Below are positions 1 through 5,865 of a DNA stretch of 13,336 bases, in pieces. Numbering within the stretch: the stretch's first letter is position 1; every line of letters begins with the position of its first letter. A model generated the notes under the pieces. It was not told the origin of the DNA, ran no database searches, and saw nothing but the letters and a program-made list of their open reading frames with translations. This DNA is from UBA2897 sp036733925 (GTDB lineage Bacteria > Bacillota > Negativicutes > Selenomonadales > Selenomonadaceae), in contig DAIMZO010000040.1 of NCBI GenBank assembly GCA_036733925.1, forward strand, positions 1 through 13,336, written 5' to 3'. Made by a program: the position numbers and the translations under genes.

Positions 1-40
1 TTGCTTTGGCATGAAATAGGACCTCCTGATTGAAATCTCC

Positions 41-1442
41 ATGTTCATTATACGTCTAAAATTTTCGAACATGGTCTCAATTCATGCTTCCATTATATAC
101 CTTCTGATTCCCTCTACGCTTCAGGGATTCCAGAATACGGATACAACGCGCCATAAAAGCGTCGGCGGCGATGACATCTATCTCATGAGGGGAACTCAGG
201 ATATTTCTCCGGAAGATAAGGTCTGTCCTTCATGCGGTGCCACCATGCATATACATGAAAGCAGAGAACTCGTTCTGTCCCACCTCCCGCTTGGTAACAC
301 ATTGATGCAGGTTTCCGTCATGAGGAAACGATTCTTGTGCCCGTCCTGCGGCGCGTCCCACATGCAGCGCATCCCTTATTGCTCAGACCATCACCGACGA
401 ACTGGAAGCTTACGTTCGTGACCTGCTTTCTCTCGGCACGTATACGAACAAGCAGATTGCTGATATCTGCGGCTTGCACCCGCATACGGTCAAGGCTATC
501 GACAAGCACAGGCTTGAATCTCTCTACGTCAAGGACGGAAAACTCTTGAAGCCGAAGCACTACGCTCGATTCCTCGGAATAGACGAATTCAAGCTCCATG
601 ATGGGCACCAGTATGCAACGCATATCATCGATATGGCGACAGGCCATGTCCTCTGGATCGCACGCGGGAAGAAGAAACAGGTCGTCTATGATTTCATCGA
701 GCATGTCGGCATGGATTGGATGCGCCATGTCAAGGCCGTTGCTTTAGATATGAATTCAGATTTTGAGGAGGCGTTCCTTGAAAAGTGTCCATATATCCGA
801 CCGGTCTTCGACTATTTTCATCTCGTGAAGAACTTCAACGACAAGGTTATCAGTGAAGTCCGCAAGGATGAGTTCAAACGGCTCATGGCAGAAGGGAAGG
901 ATGAGGAAGCACGGATGCTCAAGAGAAGCCGCTACCTCCTCACGTCGAGTCGCGAGACGCTGGCAAGAAAGGACGCAGAGGCTGCCGCAGGAAAGGTCCT
1001 GCGTAAGAAAAGCAACCTATTTGCCTTGCCAGAAAAGCGACAATCTGGAAGATATCTTTCCCGGTATGAGGAGATCCTTGCCAAGAATCGTCTGTTCCTG
1101 ACAGCAGACCTCGTAAAGGAAGCATTGCACGAGGCGTATGCCTGCAAGAGCGAGGACACAATGATTGATTGCCTCAATACCATTCTTGACCTGTGCTATG
1201 AGACCAAGAACAAGCGGTTCCTATGGTTTTACCGTTTGATTCAGAAGCACTTCGATGGGATTGTTGCGCATGGGAAGTTCCACATCGCCAATGGCAGGAC
1301 GGAAGGGCTGACCCAGAAGATAAAGACCATGCGCCGCCATGCCTATGGCATAGCAGATGATGAATATCTATTCTTGAAAATCATGGATTTAAGCCGCGCG
1401 CCTTACGTGCAAAATCCAAAATCACACAAGGTTTTGCATTGA
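41..1442 (+). pseudogene. ISL3-family DDE transposase, frameshifted
   Basis: This would move the ISL3 element by DDE-type cut and paste. The N-terminal part (frame of 41-421; ATG 71 is an equally possible start) carries a zinc-finger pair of the CPSCG...CPSCG kind. The catalytic part is open in another frame through to 1442. In the 322-residue ORF that starts at 474, candidate catalytic residues are D37 (GIDEF), D92 (LDMN) and E277 (RTEGLTQKIK), with D113 in the FDYFH motif; the C-terminal end looks complete. The frame changes near 389-397. Adding a second copy of the 8-mer CATCACCG found at 389-396 restores a continuous HHRITDELEAY-type linker, so loss of one copy of an 8-bp tandem repeat is a simple explanation. 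No slippery run is present at the junction, so programmed frameshifting is unlikely. The element is probably non-autonomous. The exact start codon is unclear because no good ribosome binding site is visible before 41 or 71. Confidence 0.85.
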
Positions 1443-1445
1443 GCC
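1430..1445 (+). repeat. Right terminal inverted repeat of the ISL3 element (predicted)
   Basis: The sequence GGTTTTGCATTGAGCC closes the element. The transposase stop codon (1440-1442) lies inside it. The partner repeat would be outside the window, so this end is inferred from family pattern and from the abrupt resumption of hsdS coding sequence at 1446. Confidence 0.5.
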
Positions 1446-1628
1446 AAAATTGTATTGCCCCCAGACAGAGAAACTGAGGATGAGATTGTGCGATATCTGG
1501 ATAAGAAAGTACCAGCTTTAGAGAGCATGGTTTCGGCAAAGCAGTCCCTAATCTCCGACCTCGAGGCGTATAGGAAGTCGCTGGTCTACGAGGTCGTGAC
1601 CGGCAAGAGGAAGGTGGTGGCGTCATGA
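1446..1628 (+). pseudogene. hsdS: hsdS 3' fragment (type I restriction specificity subunit C-terminus)
   Basis: Directly after the IS end an open frame runs to TGA 1626-1628. It encodes about 60 residues: KIVLPPDRETEDEIVRYLDK, then a heptad-like helix, ending SLVYEVVTGKRKV. This matches the usual end of HsdS: the 'I.LPP..EQ.EI..YLD' start of the conserved coiled-coil spacer and the 'L..YR.SLI.E.VTGK..V' C-terminus. HsdS forms the target-recognition core of the HsdM2-HsdS1 methylase and of the R2M2S1 restriction complex. Only the last spacer helix is left here; both target recognition domains are upstream of the IS or lost. The frame happens to be the same as that of the transposase but is separated by its stop codon. 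hsdM would be expected left of the window. Confidence 0.85.
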
Positions 1629-1776
1629 CGCAGGCACATATCCGCAACAGCACCGTCGATTCGGCAACTTGTTCCAAAATGGAACAAGTTCGAGAAAGGA
1701 ATCTATTCGGAAAGCGAGTTGCCTGAGATTTCAACTTGTGTAAAAAATGCACAAGTTGCCGAAGTGGATATCGATT
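1625..1776 (+). pseudogene. Decayed small gene after hsdS, possibly RhuM-like
   Basis: An ATG at 1625 overlaps the hsdS stop as ATGA, the usual layout for a translationally coupled next gene, and starts MTQAHIRNSTVD. That frame ends after about 33 codons. A second stretch with protein-like character lies in another frame at about 1689-1775 (KGIYSESELPEISTC, then VKNAQVAEVD). From memory this resembles the middle of RhuM-family proteins, which are often found in type I restriction operons, and the first stretch resembles their N-terminus. The two pieces do not join in frame and the C-terminal two thirds are absent. I regard it as a remnant; the RhuM assignment is a guess that rests on short motifs only. 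Confidence 0.35.
1660..1763. repeat. Nested inverted repeats with ACTTGT/ACAAGT cores
   Basis: There are two hairpin-forming inverted repeats with the same layout. The first is a perfect 11-bp repeat (AACTTGTTCCA 1666-1676 and TGGAACAAGTT 1680-1690, loop AAA). The second is a 9-bp repeat (CAACTTGTG 1732-1740 and CACAAGTTG 1750-1758). The outermost arms also match each other: TTCGGCAACTTG (1660-1671) against CAAGTTGCCGAA (1752-1763), 12 bp perfect. Both units are ACTTGT-N11-ACAAGTT, so they are also imperfect direct repeats 67 bp apart. This could be an operator pair, a duplication or a small palindromic element inside the decayed gene. Confidence 0.7.
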
Positions 1777-1786
1777 GCATAACAAA

Positions 1787-1826
1787 GAGGCTCCGCCTGA
1801 TAACTTTCGTCATCGGGCGGGGCCTC
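1787..1826. terminator. Stem-loop terminator between hsdS remnant and toxin locus
   Basis: A 15-bp stem, GAGGCTCCGCCTGAT (1787-1801) with ATCGGGCGGGGCCTC (1812-1826), has two G-U pairs in the + strand RNA and a 10-nt loop. On the minus strand it is followed by TTTGTTAT, so it is a better terminator leftward than rightward, where TCGCATTC follows. It probably insulates the hsdS side from the toxin unit. Confidence 0.65.
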
Positions 1827-1831
1827 TCGCA

Positions 1832-1860
1832 TTCACAAATTGAAAGACCTATGGTATACT
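1832..1860 (+). promoter_or_regulatory. Promoter of the small toxin-like gene
   Basis: -35 TTCACA (1832-1837), 17-bp spacer, -10 TATACT (1855-1860). The transcript would begin near 1867, at GGCCACC, which is one arm of the long-range repeat described for this locus. Confidence 0.75.
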
Positions 1861-1941
1861 GAAATTGGCCACCAGAAACGGTAGGCGGTTCTCCTTCTCG
1901 CAGAAAGGGTCGAATAAAACCTCGGAAGCGGGGTGGGAAAG

Positions 1942-2007
1942 TTGAACGATGCTTCGATGCAGCTTCTGTTATTGTTGCTGATATTGATTGTCATAAAACA
2001 AAAGTAA
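1942..2007 (+). CDS. Small hydrophobic peptide, putative type I toxin (Fst/Hol_Tox-like)
   Basis: A 21-codon frame, TTG-started, encodes MNDASMQLLLLLLILIVIKQ followed by K. This is a short charged or polar head, one membrane-spanning run of Leu/Ile/Val, and a basic tail. That is the plan of small membrane-acting toxins of type I toxin-antitoxin pairs (Fst, TxpA and holin-like toxin families). An SD-like GGGGTGG lies at 1930-1936, 5 nt before TTG 1942; GTG 1933 and ATG 1957 are alternative starts. The gene has its own consensus promoter at 1832-1860, a roughly 75-nt leader, and a stem-loop starting at its last codons. A convergent promoter lies downstream, as expected for an antisense antitoxin. 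The peptide is too short for homology to be certain; the call rests on peptide character plus locus architecture. Confidence 0.6.
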   Translation: MNDASMQLLLLLLILIVIKQK

Positions 2008-2105
2008 CCGCCCATAAAGCTGCCCAGCTTAGCGGTTACTTCCGTCTTGAATGAATGTTAACCAACGAGCGGGTCTGAGAACCGTCTATCGGTGGCCTTT
2101 TCTAT
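1996..2105 (-). ncRNA. Putative antisense RNA antitoxin
   Basis: A transcript of about 110 nt is predicted from the minus-strand promoter at 2112-2140 to the stem-loop terminator at 2002-2041 with its T-rich tail. It converges on the toxin gene and is complementary to the 3' part of the toxin transcript. It contains no ORF worth noting. In Fst-type (pAD1 par) and TxpA-type loci such an RNA pairs with the toxin mRNA and blocks its translation or triggers decay. Start and end points are estimates from promoter and terminator positions. Confidence 0.6.
2002..2041. terminator. Stem-loop shared by toxin mRNA and antisense RNA
   Basis: The outer stem is AAGTAACCGC (2002-2011) with GCGGTTACTT (2032-2041), 10 bp perfect. 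The inner stem is AAGCTG (2017-2022) with CAGCTT (2025-2030). Read on the minus strand it is followed by a T-rich run (ACTTTTGTTTTATG), an efficient-looking terminator for the leftward antisense RNA. On the + strand only TTCCGTCTTG follows, so toxin mRNA may read on to about 2100. Confidence 0.75.
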
Positions 2106-2111
2106 ACCTTG

Positions 2112-2140
2112 ATTATACCACAAGGCTGGCAGTCTGTGAA
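2112..2140 (-). promoter_or_regulatory. Antisense RNA promoter
   Basis: On the minus strand: -35 TTCACA (complement of 2135-2140), 17-bp spacer, -10 TATAAT (complement of 2112-2117). It lies back to back with the hsdR promoter, with 9 bp between the two -35 boxes. Confidence 0.8.
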
Positions 2141-2149
2141 CCGTATGCG

Positions 2150-2178
2150 TTCACATTTTTCGTTATTCTTGCTATAAT
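2150..2178 (+). promoter_or_regulatory. hsdR promoter
   Basis: -35 TTCACA (2150-2155), 17-bp spacer, -10 TATAAT (2173-2178). Transcription would start near 2185, giving a leader of about 28 nt before ATG 2213. hsdR therefore appears to have its own transcription, independent of the disrupted hsdS side. Confidence 0.8.
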
Positions 2179-2212
2179 GAAATACAGACAGAAGAAATTC
2201 GGGAGATGGGTG

Positions 2213-4405
2213 ATGACGATGGCGGAGAATGAGAGGCAGTTCGAGGAGAATATCGAGGCATTCCTGGTCTCGCCGCAGGGCGGCTATGAAAAGGCGACGG
2301 ATGCGGGCTATCGCTCCCCGGAGTCAGCGGGCATGGCACTCGACATCGGGACGCTCACGGATTTCGTGCAGGGGACGCAGCCTGCGATGTGGCAGCGTTT
2401 CGTGAAGCCGTGCAACTCGGACCCGAAACGGAAGTTCTATCAGGCGTTCGAGAACGCGGTCGCACGGGACGGGCTGATCGCAGTATTGCGGCATGGATTC
2501 CAACACCGCGGCATGCGCTTCCGCGTATGCTATTTCCGCCCGGAGAGCACGCTGAACGACCTCGCAGTGCGGCGCTATGGCGAGAATGTCTGCCAGTGCA
2601 TCCGCCAGTGGCACTACTCGGAGAAGAACCGGAACGCGGTCGACATGATGCTCGCCGTCAACGGCATCCCGGTCGTCGCCATCGAGCTGAAGAACCAGCT
2701 CACGGGGCAGACCATCGATGACGCAAAGACGCAGTGGATGTATGACCGCGACCCGCGCGAGCCCGCATTCCAGTTGAACCACCGCATCCTCGCATTCTTC
2801 GCCATTGACCTCTATCAGGCGGCCATGACGACGAAGCTCGACGGGCGGCGCACCTTTTTCCTGCCGTACAACCAGGGCTCGAACGGGGCAGGGCAGGACG
2901 GCGGCGCGGGCAACCCGCAGGCCGAGGACGGCGACTACGTCACCGCCTATATGTGGAAAAGCGTGCTGCAGAAAGACAGCCTGCTCGACATCCTGCAGAA
3001 ATTCATCAGTTGCGAGGAGCGGCAGGAAAAGGTCATACGGGACGGCAAGGAAACGACGGTCACGAAGCGCCGCGTCATCTTCCCGCGCTTCCACCAGCTC
3101 GATGTCGTGCGGAAGATGATTGCTGATGTCCGCGCGCATGGCACGGGGCGCAACTATCTCGTGCAGCACAGCGCAGGCTCGGGCAAGTCGAATTCGATCG
3201 CATGGACGGCGTACCGTCTCGCCTCGCTCCACAACGCGGAGAACAAACCGGTATTCACCTCGGTCGTGATCGTGACCGACCGCCGCAACCTTGATGCGCA
3301 GCTGCAGGCGACCGTCACGGGATTCGACCACACACTCGGCAGCGTCGTCACGATTGACGAGAAGAAGACCTCAAAAGATCTGCGCGATGCCATCAACGCG
3401 GGGAAGCGCATCATCGTCACGACGCTCCAGAAGTTCCCGGTCATCTACGAGGAGGTCGATGACACGACGGGAAAACGCTTCGCCATCATCATCGATGAGG
3501 CGCATTCCTCGCAGGCCGGACAGTCCGCGGCGAAGCTGAAAGCGGCGCTTGCCGATACCTCGGACGCGCTCGCGGAATACGAGGCGCTCGAGGCCGAGGC
3601 CGAGGCGAAAGTGGTCGACAGCGAGGATCGGCTCGTGCGCGAGATGATCGCGCATGGCCGACACCAGAACCTGTCGTTCTTTGCGTTCACGGCGACGCCG
3701 AAGCAGACGACGCTCGAGCAGTTCGGCACGGAGTACCCGGACGGCTCGTTCCATCCTTTCCATATCTACTCCATGCGGCAGGCCATCGAGGAGGGCTTCA
3801 TCCTCGATGTCCTGCAGAACTACACGACCTACAAGACCTGCTATCAGCTCATGAAGAATGTGCCGGAGAACCCCGATGTGCCGCAGTCGAAGGCTGCAAA
3901 GACAATCCGCCGCTATGCTGCGCTGCATCCCTACAATATCGCGCAGAAAGCCGCCATCCTCGTCGAGACATACCGTGATGTCACGCGGCACAAAATCAAG
4001 GGCAAGGGCAAGATGATGGTCGTCACCGCGTCGCGCCTCGCCGCCGTGCGCTATTACCACGAGATCAAGCACTACCTCGAGGCGAACGGCTACGACGACA
4101 TCGAGATCCTCGCCGCATTTTCGGGCAGCATCCAGGACCCGGAGGGCGCCGACCTCGAGAAAGAGTACACGGAGAGCGGGCTCAATGTCGACCGCGCGGG
4201 GAACCGCGTGTCCGAATCGCAGACGAAGCAGGTCTTCCACGACGAGGGCAACATCCTCATCGTCGCGGAGAAGTATCAGACGGGCTTCGACGAGCCGTTG
4301 CTCCACACGATGATCGTCGACAAGAAGCTGCGCGGCGTCAAGGCGGTGCAGACCCTTTCGCGGCTCAACCGTATCGGCCCGGACAAGGAGGACACTTTCA
4401 TTTAA
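2213..4405 (+). pseudogene. hsdR: hsdR 5' part, type I restriction endonuclease subunit, interrupted by TnpB element
   Basis: HsdR is the motor and nuclease subunit of type I restriction enzymes: it binds the M2S1 methylase, translocates DNA with ATP and cuts far from the site. Here 730 residues remain before a TAA created at the insertion junction. Visible parts in order: N-terminal PD-(D/E)XK nuclease (D144...E158-L-K160); SF2 helicase motif I AGSGKS with K325; motif II DEAH 428-431; motif III FTATP; motif V region EKYQTGFDEP; motif VI QTLSRLNRI at 713-721. The break follows nine residues after motif VI, so nuclease and both RecA-like motor lobes are kept while the C-terminal helical domain that docks on HsdM is lost. 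ATG 2213 is chosen because GGGAG (2201-2205) stands 7 nt before it and the promoter -10 ends at 2178; the open frame extends upstream but crosses the promoter. A truncated protein could still be made. Confidence 0.93.
4397..4401 (+). other. Predicted target/TAM pentamer (TTCAT) left of the TnpB element
   Basis: IS200/IS605-type elements insert 3' of a short tetra- or pentanucleotide, and their TnpB uses the same motif as its target-adjacent motif. The pentamer just left of the inferred boundary is TTCAT, and the element's right end is TTGAC. The boundary could shift by one base (TCATT) because hsdR would still read Ile-Leu. Confidence 0.55.
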
Positions 4406-4424
4406 ATTTGCGGGCATTCCTTTC

Positions 4425-4453
4425 TTTACTTTCAGCAAAATTTGCGGTACAAT
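4425..4453 (+). promoter_or_regulatory. tnpB promoter within the element's left end
   Basis: -35 TTTACT (4425-4430), 17-bp spacer, -10 TACAAT (4448-4453). A second TACAAT lies at 4470-4475 without a clear -35. A strong AAGGAAGG-type ribosome binding site follows at 4482-4489. Confidence 0.55.
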
Positions 4454-4498
4454 ATATTTGATGAAGTGATACAATCGAAGAAAGGAAGGTGATAAACA

Positions 4499-5770
4499 AT
4501 GTCCAACCTGACTAAGACCATAAAACTTCGGATTGAGGTTAACTCTGAACAGGAAATCCTGTTCAGGCAGATGACCGAACAGTATCGGCTTGCTTGTAAC
4601 TTCGTCTCGCAGTACATCTTCGACAATAATTTTGACTTAGCATACACAAAGCTGAATAGGCAGCTATACGGAGAGCTTCGTTCCCACTTCTTCCTGAAAG
4701 CCCAGCTTGCCCAGTCATCTATCAAGACAACGATTGCCCGCTACAAGACGGTCGAAGAACAGCTCCGGCAGCATCCTTATAAATTCAAGGACGAATATAC
4801 GAAGAAGTGGCACCGCATCCAGAAAGATCTCAACTGGCTCTGGAAGCCACTATCTTTCAAGCGTCCTCAGGCAGACCTTGTTCGGGATCGCGACTACAGC
4901 TTTGTCAACGGCGGTACTATCCTCTCCATCAACACGCTTGGTAAACGGACGAAATGCATCTTCTACGGCGAACACTTCGCGGAATATCTTGACGGTTCAT
5001 GGAAACTCGGGACGGCAAAGCTCGTAGAACTCAAAGGCTTGTGGTATATCCATATCCCTGTCACGAAAGAGGTCGAAGACTTCCAAAAGGAGAATCTGCG
5101 CCATGTTGTCGGCATCGACCGCGGGCTTCGTTTTCTTGCTGTCAGTTACGATGAGAAGGGGAAGACCTCTTTCGTCTCCGGCAGGAAGATTGCTACGAAG
5201 CGCCGCAAGTTCCATGAGGTGCGCCGCCAGCTCCAAGCCAAGGGCACGAAATCCGCGAAGAGGGTACTCAAGCGCCTTTCCGGACGAGAGAACCGTTGGA
5301 TGACTGATGTGAATCATCGAATCACTAAGACACTCGTCGAGAGATACGGCAAGGATACGCTTTTCGTACTGGAAGACCTGACCGGCGTCAGCTTCGAGGA
5401 ATCCAATCTTTCGCGCGGAGCGAAGCAGAACTACGACCTTCGGAGCTGGTCGTTCTACCAGCTTGAGCAGTTCCTGACCTACAAGGCACACGAGAACCGC
5501 TCCGAGGTGCTGAAAGTATCCGCGAAGTACACTTCCCAGCGCTGCCCGAAGTGCGGCACTATCCGCAAGGAGAACCGAGATCACCATAGGCATCTCTATA
5601 CCTGCCAATGCGGGTATCGGTCCAACGATGACCGTATCGGTGCGATGAATATCCAGCAGCTTGGAACAATGTGGATTTCGGGTGACAACCATCCGCGCTA
5701 TGAGCGCATGGAATCAACTGCCTCGGAGCAGATCTCCTTGGCAGAACGGGCATTGTCAACTGCCCGATGA
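4499..5770 (+). CDS. tnpB: TnpB RNA-guided DNA endonuclease (IS200/IS605 family)
   Basis: TnpB proteins are RuvC-type nucleases that use an RNA from the element's right end to cut DNA next to a TAM; they are the ancestors of Cas12. This 423-residue protein is of normal length. The N-terminal OrfB helix-turn-helix/wedge region is followed by RuvC-I with D207 (VGIDRGL), RuvC-II with E292 (VLEDLTG), a four-cysteine zinc finger (C349/C352 in CPKCG, C369/C371 in CQCG) and RuvC-III with D378 (NDDRIGAMNI). All three acidic residues are present, so the nuclease looks active. ATG 4499 is preceded by a good SD (AAGGAAGG). The last part of the gene overlaps the candidate guide RNA, as is usual. No tnpA accompanies it. 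The GC content appears lower than in the surrounding hsdR and glmS, in keeping with a separate origin. Confidence 0.95.
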   Translation: MSNLTKTIKLRIEVNSEQEILFRQMTEQYRLACNFVSQYIFDNNFDLAYTKLNRQLYGELRSHFFLKAQLAQSSIKTTIARYKTVEEQLRQHPYKFKDEYTKKWHRIQKDLNWLWKPLSFKRPQADLVRDRDYSFVNGGTILSINTLGKRTKCIFYGEHFAEYLDGSWKLGTAKLVELKGLWYIHIPVTKEVEDFQKENLRHVVGIDRGLRFLAVSYDEKGKTSFVSGRKIATKRRKFHEVRRQLQAKGTKSAKRVLKRLSGRENRWMTDVNHRITKTLVERYGKDTLFVLEDLTGVSFEESNLSRGAKQNYDLRSWSFYQLEQFLTYKAHENRSEVLKVSAKYTSQRCPKCGTIRKENRDHHRHLYTCQCGYRSNDDRIGAMNIQQLGTMWISGDNHPRYERMESTASEQISLAERALSTAR

Positions 5771-5865
5771 TGCGGACGGATAGAGGAAGGCATCTTTCAG
5801 ATGCCGTCAGCACCTCTGGCTATATCCGAGCTGCAAGCTCGCGACTTCAGCCGCGAGTAGTTGAC
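5640..5865 (+). ncRNA. Candidate omega (guide) RNA of TnpB
   Basis: The right end of tnpB elements encodes the scaffold of the TnpB guide RNA, with the guide taken from flanking DNA past the end. Structure seen here: CGGGCA/TGCCCG hairpin (5747-5752 with 5761-5766) across the tnpB stop; GGATA and GAGG (5778-5786) pairing with CCTC (5813-5816) and TATCC (5823-5827), enclosing a perfect hairpin GGCATCT-TTC-AGATGCC (5789-5805); and CTCGCG/CGCGAG (5838-5843 with 5852-5857) just before the terminal TAGTTGAC. The guide would start at 5866 (CCTCGATTCCGTCAAC...), that is, hsdR itself. The 5' end is a guess from typical lengths; the RNA may be processed from the tnpB mRNA. Confidence 0.6.

Larger units (their letters stand above)
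1..1445 (+). mobile_element. ISL3-family insertion sequence, left end outside window
   Basis: The region is filled by a frameshifted ISL3-type transposase and stops at a plausible right terminal repeat ending ...TTGAGCC at 1445. Read inward from that end the element begins GGCTCAATGCAAAACC, and ISL3-family ends commonly begin with GG(C/G)TC-type sequence. Immediately after 1445 an hsdS reading frame begins, so the element sits inside hsdS. No matching inverted repeat is visible in the first bases, so the left end and the upstream copy of the target duplication lie before position 1. ISL3 elements usually duplicate 8 bp; the predicted duplication is AAAATTGT (1446-1453). The right end rests on family pattern and on where the hsdS frame resumes, not on an observed pair of repeats. 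Confidence 0.75.
4402..5865 (+). mobile_element. IS200/IS605-type element carrying only tnpB
   Basis: A 1464-bp insertion lies inside hsdR. Cutting between 4401 and 4402 and between 5865 and 5866 rejoins the gene as ...TTCAT/CCTCGATTCC..., reading DTFI-LDSVNT in frame; the family normally has DTFILDFVNT here. There are no terminal inverted repeats and no target duplication, which is typical of IS200/IS605 elements mobilised as single strands by a Y1 transposase. The left end is short (97 bp before tnpB), holds a direct repeat AAATTTGCGG (4404-4413, 4438-4447) and the tnpB promoter. The right end is a series of hairpins ending in TTGAC. No tnpA is present, so movement would need a Y1 transposase supplied from elsewhere. 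Confidence 0.85.

Noticed and set aside
389..397. Programmed frameshift in the ISL3 transposase.
   Set aside because: No slippery run or downstream stimulatory structure is evident at the junction, and loss of an 8-bp repeat explains it.
1660..1763. A CRISPR-like array of short repeats.
   Set aside because: There are only two units, each itself palindromic and 67 bp apart, with no third copy and no cas genes.
2051..2212. An in-frame upstream extension of hsdR from ATG 2051.
   Set aside because: It runs through both the antisense and hsdR promoters, has no ribosome binding site, and its translation is not HsdR-like; ATG 2213 has a good SD.
3371..4474. Long minus-strand open frame opposite hsdR (367 codons), and similar ones at 2324-3331, 6557-7624, 7748-8557 and 8939-10132.
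   Set aside because: They lie opposite clear genes in GC-rich DNA, and their Arg/Leu/Val/Asp-rich translations are the expected mirror of that codon use.
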